A stretch of DNA of 40,954 bases. Origin: Bryobacterales bacterium (lineage in GTDB: Bacteria > Acidobacteriota > Terriglobia > Bryobacterales > UBA6623). The stretch lies in contig JAPPLB010000131.1 in NCBI GenBank assembly GCA_028819575.1, forward strand, positions 1-40,954, written 5' to 3'. The notes under the pieces were generated by a model that searched no databases, was not told the DNA's origin, and saw only the letters and a program-made list of their open reading frames with translations. The position numbers were made by a program, and so were the translations under genes. Positions 26,042 to 35,239 of this stretch are shown here, in pieces (the stretch's first letter is position 1; each line of letters opens with the position of its first letter).

Positions 26042-27181
26042 ATGAACAAGAACTTGAAACTTCGTCTGCTTGTTCTCTTTCTTGGCGCTACAGCGCTTAC
26101 GGTTGCCTATGAGGCCGCCAAAACGGAAGTCATGATGGCCGAGACGGCACAGAGGCTGATCGATTCTCTTGACAAGTTCCAGCTTCCTCACACCGTCTTC
26201 AAGTTCGACACTCCGGACCGCACCAATTGGCACTACTTCCCCGAAGGCGGATTTACACAAGAGCACGGCTACGCCCGCAACGGCATCACGTTCGCGGACA
26301 TGGACCCCAAGCAACGCCACTTGGCGCATGGACTGCTCAGCAGCGGTCTCAGCAAGCAGGGCTATCTCAAGGCGGTTGACGTGATGACGCTCGAGGAGAT
26401 TGTTCGCGTCATCGAAGACGACACGACAGGACACCGTGATGCCGACGGCTTTCACTTCACGATCTTCGGGGAACCGTCAGCTACCGGCACCTGGGGCTGG
26501 CGCATCGAGGGGCATCACCTCTCGCTGCACTACACGATCCAGAATGGCGAGTTGATTTCGACGACACCGACGTTTTTCGGGGCCAACCCTCATGAAGTGG
26601 CGCAAGGGCCGCACAAGGGCATGATCGCTCTTAAAGATGAGGAAGACTTCGCTGTCGCGCTGATGAATTCGCTCGACGAGAAGCAGAAAAAGAAGGCCCT
26701 TATTGATGAGATTGCTCCCTACGACATCTTGACGATGGCGGATACACGAGCCGAGCTGGAGGACGCCGGCAAGGGCCTGCCGGCTTCGGAGATGACGCCT
26801 CAACAGTTCGACCTACTGATGAACCTGATCGCCGAGTACGCCCTCAACATGCCTGCGGAAGTCGCTGCCGCGCGGATGAAGTCCGCTGAGGAAACGCCGC
26901 GTGATCAGCTTCTGTTCGCATGGGCAGGCCGTGTGGGGCGTCCAAAGCCGAAGCCTGTCGTGATCGGCGGCCCGACGACCGGCAACCGTGAGCACAACGG
27001 CAACTACTACCGCGTTCAGGCTCCGACGTTCCTCATCGAATACGACAATACACAGAACATCAGTAATCACAGCCACTCAGTGTGGCGCGACTATAAAGGT
27101 GACTTCGGGATCGATGTCCTCGCGATGCACCACCGCCGCTTCGACCATGGCCTGAGCCCGCAAGTTGAAGCCGCCGACTGA
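26042..27181 (+). CDS. DUF3500-family exported protein
   Basis: 379 aa from ATG 26042, supported by GGAGGA at 26031-26036 and a good promoter; longer in-frame starts would overlap that promoter. A hydrophobic signal or anchor (about 7-24) is followed by the DUF3500 body: FKFDTPDRTNWHYFPE near 60, GTWGWRIEGHHLSLHYTI near 155, and a His-rich C terminus (ISNHSHSVWRDY, AMHHRRFDHG). The family's biochemical function is not established. The conserved His, Glu and Trp clusters suggest a metal-binding enzyme, which is inference. Its stop lies only 3 bases from the convergent stop of the DUF971 gene. Confidence 0.8.
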   Translation: MNKNLKLRLLVLFLGATALTVAYEAAKTEVMMAETAQRLIDSLDKFQLPHTVFKFDTPDRTNWHYFPEGGFTQEHGYARNGITFADMDPKQRHLAHGLLSSGLSKQGYLKAVDVMTLEEIVRVIEDDTTGHRDADGFHFTIFGEPSATGTWGWRIEGHHLSLHYTIQNGELISTTPTFFGANPHEVAQGPHKGMIALKDEEDFAVALMNSLDEKQKKKALIDEIAPYDILTMADTRAELEDAGKGLPASEMTPQQFDLLMNLIAEYALNMPAEVAAARMKSAEETPRDQLLFAWAGRVGRPKPKPVVIGGPTTGNREHNGNYYRVQAPTFLIEYDNTQNISNHSHSVWRDYKGDFGIDVLAMHHRRFDHGLSPQVEAAD

Positions 27182-27184
27182 TCT

Positions 27185-27496
27185 TTACAACTTTTGCATC
27201 AAGTCGTAAAGACGTTCCCAAGTATAAATGCCCGTGTGGTGGCCGTCGGACCAGTAAATCTGGATGGCGTAACGTCCGACGGGGTCGATGCCGGCCGGGT
27301 GAACATCTTCGGCGATAACGCCTTCCTGGATAAGTTTGCGGCCCGTCAACTCATCCACGCAGTTGGCACAGGGACACTCAAGACGAAGCAGACGCGCCGG
27401 ATAGACGGCTTCGGCGCCGTCCTTCCAGCGGATTTTGACGTCGTGTTCGTTGGCACGGCCGATTTCGATTGGACGAGGTGATTCAGGAGCACTCAT
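27185..27496 (-). CDS. DUF971/GBBH-like N-domain protein
   Basis: 103 aa from ATG 27496 (MSAPESPRPIEIG). An upstream in-frame extension to 27610 has no similarity to the family, so it is excluded. It shows the beta-rich DUF971 fold with a CxCxxC cluster (CPCANC) and a later His (SDGHHTGIYTWERL), the same pattern that binds zinc in the N-terminal domain of gamma-butyrobetaine hydroxylase. In plant HCF101, DUF971 is fused behind DUF59-Mrp. Here it is a separate gene directly downstream of a DUF59-Mrp gene, suggesting it helps the Mrp protein carry or hand over Fe-S clusters. Confidence 0.8.
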   Translation of the reverse strand: MSAPESPRPIEIGRANEHDVKIRWKDGAEAVYPARLLRLECPCANCVDELTGRKLIQEGVIAEDVHPAGIDPVGRYAIQIYWSDGHHTGIYTWERLYDLMQKL

Positions 27497-27635
27497 TTTC
27501 GGCCTGCAACGCTTTCTGGAACGCTCTTCATCGACCTGAAACGGATTCGTACGTACCGGCCTCCCGCAGAACCCTGCCCAGATGTCTCCGAGCAAGCTCG
27601 TACATCCCATTCATGCAGCAGGACCCTCTACACCG

Positions 27636-28712
27636 TCAGAAAGTGATTTTCACCAAATCGTCGGCTTCCGATTTGAGGTTGTGAATACTGACTTGCGCCG
27701 CCAGGTTCTGGGCGCACTCGGTGAAGGCAACGGCTGCCGGTGATTCGGGTTCATCGAGGACGATCGGCCGGCCTCCGTCAGATGTCTCGCGAACCGTAGT
27801 CGCGAGCGGGACTTTGCCGAGTACGGGGAAGTCCCACTTCTGCGAGATGTGGTCGGCGCCACCAGCGCCGAAGATAAATTCGCGCTCGCCGGTCTTGGTC
27901 GATTCCCAGTAGCTCATATTTTCGATCACGCCCAGCACCGGCGTCTTGAGCTGATTGAACATGGCAACAGCCTTCTCGGCGATGTTCACGGCGACGGGCT
28001 GTGGCGTAGTCACGATGACGGCTCCGGTCAGCGGGATACGCTGACAGAGGGTCAACTGCACGTCGCCCGTCCCCGGAGGCAGATCGATTACGAGGTAGTC
28101 GAGCTCACCCCAGTTCACGCCGGCCAGTAACTGCTCGACCATCTTTGCGAGCATCGGTCCGCGCCAAACGACGGCCTGCCCCGGCTGCACAAAGAAGCCG
28201 GACGAAATGACCGGCACGCCGTGAGACACGACGGGCTGGATTTTACCTCCGCTGGGCATGGGACGTTCCGTCGCCCCCATGATCATCGGGATGCTGGGGC
28301 CGTAGACATCAGCGTCGAGAAGACCGACGTCGGCACCGGCCTGACGAAGCGCGACGGCGAGGTTAGCTGAAACGGTCGACTTGCCGACGCCGCCCTTGCC
28401 GGAGGCGACGGGAATGATGTTCTTGACACCGGGCAACATTGCTCGACCGATCGCACCCGGGTTTGGGCGTACTTCGGCCGTCAGGTCTACTTCGACCGCC
28501 TCGACTCCGGGGATTGCTCGAACGGCATCCTCGGCTTGCTTCCTGAGCTCATCCTTGACGGGACAAGCCGGCGTAGTCAGCTTCAAAGTGAAAGCGACTC
28601 GATTAGCGTGGACCTTGAGGTTCTGCACGAAGCCGAGGGAGACGATATCGCGGCGCAGATCCGGGTCGATTACCACCCTCAACGCATCTTGTACTGTTTC
28701 CTGGTTGACCAT
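27636..28712 (-). CDS. mrp: Mrp/ApbC-type Fe-S carrier P-loop ATPase with N-terminal DUF59
   Basis: 358 aa. Residues about 5-80 form a DUF59/MIP18 domain (IDPDLRRDIVSLGFV, TTPACPVKDEL). The rest is the ParA/Mrp ATPase with a deviant Walker A GKGGVGKST (about 105-113), DADVYGPSIP, and DLPPGTGDVQLTL. It binds and transfers Fe-S clusters to apoproteins. The segment after ENMSYW that carries CxxC in ApbC/Nbp35 has no cysteine here (ESTKTGEREFIFG), as in some other bacterial Mrp proteins. AGAGG is 6 bases before ATG 28712; a GTG just before it is an alternative. It lies 9 bases after rrf2, inside the suf gene row. Confidence 0.88.
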   Translation of the reverse strand: MVNQETVQDALRVVIDPDLRRDIVSLGFVQNLKVHANRVAFTLKLTTPACPVKDELRKQAEDAVRAIPGVEAVEVDLTAEVRPNPGAIGRAMLPGVKNIIPVASGKGGVGKSTVSANLAVALRQAGADVGLLDADVYGPSIPMIMGATERPMPSGGKIQPVVSHGVPVISSGFFVQPGQAVVWRGPMLAKMVEQLLAGVNWGELDYLVIDLPPGTGDVQLTLCQRIPLTGAVIVTTPQPVAVNIAEKAVAMFNQLKTPVLGVIENMSYWESTKTGEREFIFGAGGADHISQKWDFPVLGKVPLATTVRETSDGGRPIVLDEPESPAAVAFTECAQNLAAQVSIHNLKSEADDLVKITF

Positions 28713-28721
28713 CACGAACCT

Positions 28722-29222
28722 CTATCCGAAGCGCCTCACCTCAACTCGAGCCGGCTCATTGGCCGTCGCCCAAAGCACCAGATCCTTTACGAATACGTCC
28801 ATCTGTGGTTCCTGGCGGAGCAAGTCTTGAATCGTCGTGCGGCTGAGCACTCTGTCTACGATCCGTTGGACCCCGCGCCACAGCGACCGAATCGAGCAGT
28901 CAATCGCGTGCGTGCAGGTCTCCTCGTTGCCGCTGTGCTTGTCACAGAACTCACCCTCGAACAACGGACTACCGAGCACTCCGAGAGTCTCGCTGACGGT
29001 GATTTCGCCGGCCGGGCGCGCCAGGCGATATCCGCCTGACTGTCCGCGAACACTTGTGACGAGGCCTCCGGAGCGCAGGATGCGCATCATCTTGGCGGCA
29101 TAGGGCGCCGAAATACCTTCCGCCCGGCTGATTTCGTTGATTGTCTGGCTTTCGTCGGAGCCGGCCACCGCCAATCTCAAAAGACAACGTAGGCCGTATT
29201 CTTCCTGCGCGCTAAAGTACAT
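28722..29222 (-). CDS. Rrf2-family Fe-S-responsive transcription regulator
   Basis: 166 aa. An N-terminal winged helix (YGLRCLLRLAV, ISAPYAAKMMRILRSGGLVTSVRG, GGYRLARP) is followed by a cluster of three cysteines at positions 93, 103 and 109 (C-x9-C-x5-C), which in IscR/SufR-type regulators binds an Fe-S cluster used to sense Fe-S status. The x9 gap differs from the x5 gap of IscR. It lies within the suf row, so it likely regulates the operon, including the palindrome at 35147-35160, though direct binding is inferred. Confidence 0.85.
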   Translation of the reverse strand: MYFSAQEEYGLRCLLRLAVAGSDESQTINEISRAEGISAPYAAKMMRILRSGGLVTSVRGQSGGYRLARPAGEITVSETLGVLGSPLFEGEFCDKHSGNEETCTHAIDCSIRSLWRGVQRIVDRVLSRTTIQDLLRQEPQMDVFVKDLVLWATANEPARVEVRRFG

Positions 29223-29263
29223 GTGTCACCAGCTTTCGCAAGGTTTATCCAGCTCATATCCGT

Positions 29264-29746
29264 TCACAAAATATTCAACTGCAACTTCGCTGCATCGCTC
29301 ATCTTGTCAGGCGTCCACTGCGGGAAGAACGTGATGTCCACGTCGGCCGTATTGACGCCCTCCACCGCCTCGACCCTCCTTTGGACTTCCAACGGTAGCG
29401 ACTGCGCGGCGGGACAGTTCGGGGCCGTCAGCGTCATCGTAATCCTAGCGTGCTCTTCGGCGTTGACTTCGATGGCGTAGATAAGCCCGAGCTCGTAGAT
29501 ATTCACCGGGATTTCCGGGTCATAGCATTCCTTGATGGCTGCCGCGACACGTTCCTCGACACTGCCGGGCACCGGGTTCAACGGCGGGAACTCCTTCGGT
29601 AACGCAACATTCGCTGACGAGGGAGCCTCCGGCGAGGTGGCCGGAGTGGTGGCTACAGGTTGACCAGCCCGCGGCGGCTCCAAGGGGGTGTCCGGCTTCG
29701 GATGTTCGGGCTCCCTGAGAATGCTCAGTGGGTTGTAATCTCTCAT
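29264..29746 (-). CDS. sufT: SufT-like DUF59/MIP18 Fe-S maturation protein
   Basis: 160 aa. The first 60 residues are Pro/Ala-rich and probably disordered. Residues about 62-155 form a DUF59/MIP18 domain (DPEIPVNIYELGLIY, TAPNCPAAQSLP with the conserved Cys). SufT proteins help mature Fe-S enzymes. It lies 10 bases after sufU. The gene symbol is by domain and position; it could also be called a PaaD-like protein, but no phenylacetate genes are near. Confidence 0.8.
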   Translation of the reverse strand: MRDYNPLSILREPEHPKPDTPLEPPRAGQPVATTPATSPEAPSSANVALPKEFPPLNPVPGSVEERVAAAIKECYDPEIPVNIYELGLIYAIEVNAEEHARITMTLTAPNCPAAQSLPLEVQRRVEAVEGVNTADVDITFFPQWTPDKMSDAAKLQLNIL

Positions 29747-29756
29747 ATCACTAGCC

Positions 29757-30209
29757 CTACTCGGTCGAAGCCGCTTCTGTCTTGCCAGAGATCGCGTTCC
29801 TCATGGTGTGCCAGGCGAGAGTGGCGCACTTGACGCGCGCCGGGAATGCACTGACGCCTGCGAATACGGCTAGCTTGCCCAACCCGGTCCCGACGTGTTG
29901 CGGATCTTTCGGGCCAGTGATCATGTAGTGGAACGTTTCAAAGAGGCTCGCGGCCTGCTCGATCGTCTGGCCCTTGAGCATATCGGTCATCACGGATGCC
30001 GAAGCCGTCGATATCGCGCAGCCTGCACCTATGAACTTGACATCCCGGATCACGGCGTCCTCAATCTTGAGGAAGAGCTTGAGTTTGTCGCCGCACAGCG
30101 GATTGAAGCCGTCGGCCGTGCGGTCAGCATCGTCCATCGAACCGAAGTTGCGCGGACGTTTGCTGTGATCGATGATCAACTCTTGATAGAGGTCCTGCAA
30201 GTCCGACAT
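29757..30209 (-). CDS. sufU: SufU-type scaffold/sulphur-transfer protein
   Basis: 150 aa with the IscU/SufU fold. The ligand set is Cys39 (NPLCGD), Asp41, Cys64 (GAGCAIS) and Cys128 (RVKCATL). The long insert before the third Cys is typical of SufU rather than IscU; SufU binds zinc and takes sulphur from SufS. Its ATG overlaps the sufS stop by one base. Confidence 0.9.
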   Translation of the reverse strand: MSDLQDLYQELIIDHSKRPRNFGSMDDADRTADGFNPLCGDKLKLFLKIEDAVIRDVKFIGAGCAISTASASVMTDMLKGQTIEQAASLFETFHYMITGPKDPQHVGTGLGKLAVFAGVSAFPARVKCATLAWHTMRNAISGKTEAASTE

Positions 30210-31468
30210 CAGGCAAAAATCTCCCGGGCCTTGTGGAGCGTTTCGACCAACCGGTCGACTTCGGCGCGCGTGTTGTAAAAGGCGAAAGAGGCACGTACGG
30301 TGGCCGTGACGCCGAAGCGGTCCATCACGGGTTGCGCGCAGTGGTGGCCGGCGCGCACGGCGATCCCCTCGCGATCAAGCACCGTACCCAGGTCATGAGG
30401 ATGAATCGAGTCGAGGTTGAATGACAGGACGCTCGCTTTATGCTTCGCCGTCCCGATCAAGCGCACCCCCTCGAACGCCGCGAGGCGCTCGGTGGCGTAG
30501 GCGAGCAGGTCTTCTTCATAGGCGCCGATACCTTCCAGGCCCACATTGTTCACGTAGCGCAGAGCGGCTCCGAGACCGATGGCGTCGGCGATGTTCGGAG
30601 TGCCGGCCTCGAACTTGTAGGGCAAATCGTTGTAGATCGTCTTCTCGAAGGTGACATGCTTGATCATGTCGCCGCCGCTTTCGCAAGGGGGCATGGTCTC
30701 GAGAACGCTGCGCTTTCCGTAGAGAATACCGATGCCGGTGGGGCCGAAGATCTTATGACTCGAGAAAGCGTAGAAGTCGCATTCGAGGCTCCGGACGTCG
30801 ACCTTCATGTGAGCCACAGCCTGAGCACCATCGATCAAGACCAGCGCACCGCGTTCGTGAGCGAGATCGACGATTTCTCGGACCGGGTTGACGCTGCCGA
30901 GCGCATTCGAGACGTGGTTGACCGCGACGATCCTGGTGTGGTCCGAAAGAAGCCTCTCGTATTCGTCGAGAAGGAACTCGCCATCGTCATTGATGGGGAC
31001 GATCTTCAGACGGGCGCCCTTCTCTTCGCACAGGATCTGCCAGGGAACGATGTTGGAGTGGTGCTCCATGGCGGAGATGAGGACTTCATCTCCAGGGCCG
31101 ACGTTCGCACGGCCCCAACTCGCGGTGACAAGGTTGATGGACTCGGTTGTGCCGCGGGTGTAGATGATCTCTTCCGATTCCGCCGCGCCGAGGAACTCCT
31201 GGACGACAGTTCGGGCATCTTCGTAGTCGTTGGTTGCTCTCTGACTCAGCTCGTGAATGCCGCGATGGACATTGGCGTTGTCGTGCTCGTAATAACGGAC
31301 CAAAGCGTCGATGACGGAGCTCGGTTTCTGAGTCGTGGCGGCGTTGTCGAGATAGACGAGCGGCTTCCCATGCACCTCCTGGTGCAAGACCGGAAAGTCA
31401 CGACGCAGCACTTCGGGATCGAGACCCGCTGTTCGTTCAACATCCAAGGTCGCAGGATGGGTGATCAT
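30209..31468 (-). CDS. sufS: Cysteine desulphurase SufS
   Basis: 419 aa, class V aminotransferase fold. The PLP-binding lysine is Lys239 (SSHKIFGPTG) and the catalytic cysteine Cys377 (RAGHHCAQP); DNAATTQKP and EHHSNIVPW are present. It takes sulphur from L-cysteine and passes it as persulphide to SufU for SufBCD. Its ATG overlaps the sufD stop by 4 bases. Confidence 0.93.
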   Translation of the reverse strand: MITHPATLDVERTAGLDPEVLRRDFPVLHQEVHGKPLVYLDNAATTQKPSSVIDALVRYYEHDNANVHRGIHELSQRATNDYEDARTVVQEFLGAAESEEIIYTRGTTESINLVTASWGRANVGPGDEVLISAMEHHSNIVPWQILCEEKGARLKIVPINDDGEFLLDEYERLLSDHTRIVAVNHVSNALGSVNPVREIVDLAHERGALVLIDGAQAVAHMKVDVRSLECDFYAFSSHKIFGPTGIGILYGKRSVLETMPPCESGGDMIKHVTFEKTIYNDLPYKFEAGTPNIADAIGLGAALRYVNNVGLEGIGAYEEDLLAYATERLAAFEGVRLIGTAKHKASVLSFNLDSIHPHDLGTVLDREGIAVRAGHHCAQPVMDRFGVTATVRASFAFYNTRAEVDRLVETLHKAREIFA

Positions 31469-32787
31469 GGCTTACTTGCTCTCTGCTGGACGAGCTTCGC
31501 CATCAGTAGCGATTCGAACCGGTCACAAACCGGTGCGAACTTCATGCGTTCGAGAAGGTCGGCAGCAAAGGCATAGGTCAGCAGGCTGCGAGCCTCGCTC
31601 TCGCCGAGACCTCGCGAGCGCAGGTAGAAGGCCGCCTCGTCGTCGATTTGTCCGATCGTCGCACCGTGTGAACACTTGACGTCGTTGGCGTCGATTTCGA
31701 GCTGCGGCTTGGTGTTGACATCGGCGTTCTCGGAGAGCAGCAGGTTCTTGTTGCTCTGAAAAGCATCCGTCTTCTGGGCATCGGGGCGGACGATGATCTT
31801 GCCGCCGAAGACCCCGCGGGCATAACCGTCAAGGACGCCTTTGTAAAGCTGGTGACTGGTGCAGTGCGGCATGGTGTGGTCGACGCAGGTCCGGTTGTCG
31901 ACGTGTTGGCGGCCATTGATCGCATAGAGGCCGTTCATGGTGCACTCGGAGTTTTCGTCTTCAAGCACGACCTCGACGTCATTTCGGACAAGCGCGCCAC
32001 CAAAAGAAACCGAATGCGTCGTGACATTGGCATCGCGGCCCTGGTGAATCTCTACGAGGCTGGTGTGGAAGGCAGACAGAGTTTCCTGCTGCAGTCGATA
32101 GTGATCGAGACGGGCGTTGTCCGCCGCGACGATCTCGGTGACGGCATTTGTCCAATAGGGTGTGTCGCCGATCCCGCAATGAGTTTCGATCACAGAGGCT
32201 TCGCTGTCGCGTCCGGCAATGACCAGGACTCGCGGATGCGTGACGGTGTCGGGGGCGTCGGCGGTAGAGACGAAAACCAGATGGACCGGGGCGTCCCAGG
32301 CAGTGTGCTCAGGGATGCGGACGACGGCGCCGTCACTGAACAGAGCACTGTTGAGGGCGGCAAGCGGGTTGTTGCGCTCGGTGCTGTAGCGCGCCAAGTG
32401 CGGCGCGATGACAGCGGGATTGTCCGCGAGGAGTAAGCCGGTCGTCGTAACGGAGGCCTTGAGGTCAGCGACGTTGGAGAGCGGCCGCGAGAACTGTCCG
32501 TTGACGAAGACGAGCCGATCGCCCTTGATCCCGTTGTAGAGGAATGGCGCGAGATCGTCGAGCGTGACCGTGCCGCCGTCTGCAATCCGAAACGGCGTCT
32601 TGGCGATCGGCGCGAGATTCGTGTAGCGGTATTCCTCGTGCTTCGTCGTGGGGAAGCCCTGCTCGGCGAACTGCTGCATGCCCCGGTTGCGGCGCTCGAC
32701 GAGCCAATCAGGCTCAGCCCTTCGCCGCTCGGCGCGAGATCCGAAGATATCGAGGTACGTGCTCAACTCTTCTGTAACAGCCGGCAT
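31465..32787 (-). CDS. sufD: SufD, Fe-S assembly scaffold subunit
   Basis: 440 aa, SufB/SufD beta-helix family. Features are an N-terminal segment FPTTKHEEYRYTN, central DNRTCVDHTMPHCTSHQLYK, and C-terminal CSHGATIGQIDDEAAFYLRSRG. With SufB and SufC it makes the scaffold where clusters are built. It lies 14 bases after sufC and overlaps sufS. Confidence 0.92.
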   Translation of the reverse strand: MPAVTEELSTYLDIFGSRAERRRAEPDWLVERRNRGMQQFAEQGFPTTKHEEYRYTNLAPIAKTPFRIADGGTVTLDDLAPFLYNGIKGDRLVFVNGQFSRPLSNVADLKASVTTTGLLLADNPAVIAPHLARYSTERNNPLAALNSALFSDGAVVRIPEHTAWDAPVHLVFVSTADAPDTVTHPRVLVIAGRDSEASVIETHCGIGDTPYWTNAVTEIVAADNARLDHYRLQQETLSAFHTSLVEIHQGRDANVTTHSVSFGGALVRNDVEVVLEDENSECTMNGLYAINGRQHVDNRTCVDHTMPHCTSHQLYKGVLDGYARGVFGGKIIVRPDAQKTDAFQSNKNLLLSENADVNTKPQLEIDANDVKCSHGATIGQIDDEAAFYLRSRGLGESEARSLLTYAFAADLLERMKFAPVCDRFESLLMAKLVQQRASKP

Positions 32788-32801
32788 CGTTATTACGTTC
32801 C

Positions 32802-33572
32802 CTATGCGCGGACAGCCAATTCAGGCCGGGCTCCGTTCCCAAGCCAGCCGTAACCTTTGTCTTCGAGCTCGAGAGCGAGGCTCTTGTCGCCGGACCTGAC
32901 GACTTTTCCGTCGGCCAGCACATGAACGAAGTCGGGAACGATGTAATTGAGCAGACGCTGGTAATGCGTGACGACAACGATCGCGCGCTCGGGGCCGCGC
33001 AGGGCATTGACGCCGTCGGCAACGGTCTTGAGCGCGTCGATATCGAGACCGGAGTCCGTCTCATCGAGGATTGCCAGCTTCGGTTCGAGCAACGCCATCT
33101 GGAAGATCTCGTTGCGCTTTTTCTCACCGCCGGAGAAGCCGACGTTGACTGCCCGTGAGACCATCTGGTTGTCCATTCCCAATGAAGCCATCTTCTTCTT
33201 GGCGGTCGCCATGAAGTCGATGGCGTCGAGTTCGTCTTCACCACGATGCTTGCGAGCGGCATTGACGGCGGCGCGCAGGAAGTAGAGGTTGCTGACGCCG
33301 GGAATCTCGACCGGGTATTGGAACGCGAGGAAGATACCTTCGCAGGCGCGTTCCTCAGGTGCCAGCTCAAGCAGATCTTTACCCAAATAGGTGACCGAGC
33401 CGGCAGTGACTTCGAAGGTGTCTCGGCCCGCAATCACCTGGGCCAAGGTGCTCTTGCCAGAGCCGTTGGGCCCCATGACGGCGTGGACTTCACCTGAGGA
33501 GACGGAGAGGTTGATCCCTTTGAGGATCTGCTTGTCTTCAACGCTTGCGTGCAGATTCTTGATTTCCAGCAT
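32802..33572 (-). CDS. sufC: SufC, Fe-S assembly ATPase
   Basis: 256 aa ABC-type ATPase: Walker A GPNGSGKST (34-42), signature SGGEKKRNE (147-155), Walker B LAILDETDSGLD (167 on), and a switch His in VVTHYQRLL. Cytosolic, working with SufB and SufD. The gap to sufB is 65 bases, with no terminator visible. Confidence 0.95.
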   Translation of the reverse strand: MLEIKNLHASVEDKQILKGINLSVSSGEVHAVMGPNGSGKSTLAQVIAGRDTFEVTAGSVTYLGKDLLELAPEERACEGIFLAFQYPVEIPGVSNLYFLRAAVNAARKHRGEDELDAIDFMATAKKKMASLGMDNQMVSRAVNVGFSGGEKKRNEIFQMALLEPKLAILDETDSGLDIDALKTVADGVNALRGPERAIVVVTHYQRLLNYIVPDFVHVLADGKVVRSGDKSLALELEDKGYGWLGNGARPELAVRA

Positions 33573-33637
33573 GGTCTTTCTTCATGGCGACTGCAGACTC
33601 GGCAGGCCGTGTCCCTAGACTCGTCAGGAGCGGCTCG

Positions 33638-35083
33638 TCAGCCGACGCTCCCTTCCAGGCTGACACCCAGCAGTTTTTGCGCCTCGACGGCGAACTCCAT
33701 GGGCAGTTCTCGAAAAACCTCTTTGCAGAAGCCGTTGACAATCATGGACACGGCGTCCTCGGTCGGGATGCCGCGCTGATTGCAATAGAAGATCTGGTCC
33801 TCGCCGATCTTCGACGTAGTGGCTTCATGCTCGACCTGCGCCGTCGGATTCCTGGCCTCGAGGTAGGGGAAAGTGTGCGCTCCGCACTTGTCGCCCATGA
33901 GCATAGAGTCGCATTGGGAGAAGTTGCGCGCGCCCCGCGCTCCCTTCTGGATCTTCACCAGGCCGCGATAGGTGTTCGAACTGCGCCCGGCGGAGATGCC
34001 TTTCGAGATGATCGTGCTCTTCGTGTTATTGCCGAGGTGGATCATCTTCGTGCCGGTGTCGGCCTGCTGGCGGTTGTTGGTCACGGCGACGGAGTAGAAT
34101 TCGCCGACCGAGTTGTCCCCGATGAGAATGCAACTCGGGTACTTCCAGGTGATGGCGGAACCGGTTTCCACCTGGGTCCATGAAATCTTAGAGTTGACGC
34201 CCCGGCAGGCGCCGCGCTTGGTGACGAAGTTGTAAATGCCGCCCTTCCCGTCCTTGTCGCCGGGGTACCAGTTCTGAACGGTCGAATACTTGATCTGGGC
34301 GTTGTCGAGCGCAACGAGTTCGACGACAGCGGCATGGAGCTGGTTCTCGTCGCGCATCGGCGCGGTGCAGCCCTCGAGATAGCTTACGTAGCTGCCTTCG
34401 TCGGCGACGATCAACGTGCGTTCGAATTGGCCGGTGTTGGCGGCGTTGATTCGGAAGTAGGTCGACAGCTCCATCGGACAGCGAACGCCCTTGGGGACGT
34501 AGCAGAAGGAGCCGTCACTGAATACCGCCGAGTTCAGCGTTGCGAAGAAATTGTCCGTGTAAGGGACAACCGTTCCCAGATACTTCTCGACCAGTTCGGG
34601 GTGCTCTTTGACCGCCTCGGAAAACGAGCAGAAGATGACACCCATTTCCTCGAGCTTGCCCTTGAAGGTCGTCGCGACGGAAACGCTGTCGAAAACGGCA
34701 TCCACCGCCACTCCGGCGAGCGCTTCGCGTTCGTTGAGCGGGATGCCGAGCTTCTCGTAGGTTTCAAGCAGCTCCGGATCGACTTCGTCGAGGCTCTTGG
34801 GGCCGTCCTTCTTTGACTTGGGGGCTGAATAATAGCTGATGGCCTGGTAGTCGATCGGCGGGTAGTGGACGTTGGGCCAAGTGGGCTCGACCATCGTCAT
34901 CCAATGACGAAATGCTTTGAGACGCCACTCCAGCAGGAATCCGGGCTCTTCCTTCTTGCCCGAGATCCACCGGATGATGTCTTCGTTCAGCCCGGGCGGC
35001 GCCGATTCGGCTTCGATGTCTGTGACGAAGCCGTACTTGTAGTCTTGGCTGGTCAAGACATCGAGATCGCTTGTTGAACTCAT
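33638..35083 (-). CDS. sufB: SufB, Fe-S assembly scaffold subunit
   Basis: 481 aa, with SufB family motifs [62 protein letters not shown] and [11 protein letters not shown]. First gene of the suf operon; GGAG sits a few bases before the ATG at 35083. Promoter and a palindrome lie just upstream. Confidence 0.95.
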   Translation of the reverse strand: MSSTSDLDVLTSQDYKYGFVTDIEAESAPPGLNEDIIRWISGKKEEPGFLLEWRLKAFRHWMTMVEPTWPNVHYPPIDYQAISYYSAPKSKKDGPKSLDEVDPELLETYEKLGIPLNEREALAGVAVDAVFDSVSVATTFKGKLEEMGVIFCSFSEAVKEHPELVEKYLGTVVPYTDNFFATLNSAVFSDGSFCYVPKGVRCPMELSTYFRINAANTGQFERTLIVADEGSYVSYLEGCTAPMRDENQLHAAVVELVALDNAQIKYSTVQNWYPGDKDGKGGIYNFVTKRGACRGVNSKISWTQVETGSAITWKYPSCILIGDNSVGEFYSVAVTNNRQQADTGTKMIHLGNNTKSTIISKGISAGRSSNTYRGLVKIQKGARGARNFSQCDSMLMGDKCGAHTFPYLEARNPTAQVEHEATTSKIGEDQIFYCNQRGIPTEDAVSMIVNGFCKEVFRELPMEFAVEAQKLLGVSLEGSVG

Positions 35084-35146
35084 CAGGTCTCCAGGTCCGG
35101 TCGGGACTAGATCGGTGATCTCCGTCCGGTAACAGGAAAAGAAACT

Positions 35147-35160
35147 GTACCAATCAGTAC
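35147..35160. promoter_or_regulatory. Candidate Rrf2 operator in the suf leader
   Basis: GTACCAATCAGTAC has symmetric GTAC arms. It lies about 10-20 bases downstream of the start point predicted from the promoter at 35175-35204, a position suited to repression. A near-identical, symmetry-preserving copy is at 25906-25919. The assignment to the Rrf2 protein encoded in the operon is inferred. Confidence 0.5.
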
Positions 35161-35174
35161 GGTTTTGAACTTTC

Positions 35175-35204
35175 AGATTAGGGGATACTATACTTCGCTG
35201 TCAA
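35175..35204 (-). promoter_or_regulatory. Predicted suf operon promoter
   Basis: On the minus strand a perfect TTGACA (35199-35204) is followed after 18 bases by TAATCT (35175-35180). The leader to sufB would be about 85 bases. Confidence 0.5.
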
Positions 35205-35239
35205 GATTGGGGCCGGGCGCGCAAACGCAGCCCGGAAAG

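Noticed and set aside
27528-27614. A 28-codon reading frame (starting MNGMYELARRHL) with an AGAGGG upstream, between mrp and the DUF971 gene
   Set aside because: Its sequence matches nothing I know, and a conserved frame cannot be judged from one genome. Kept only as a note.
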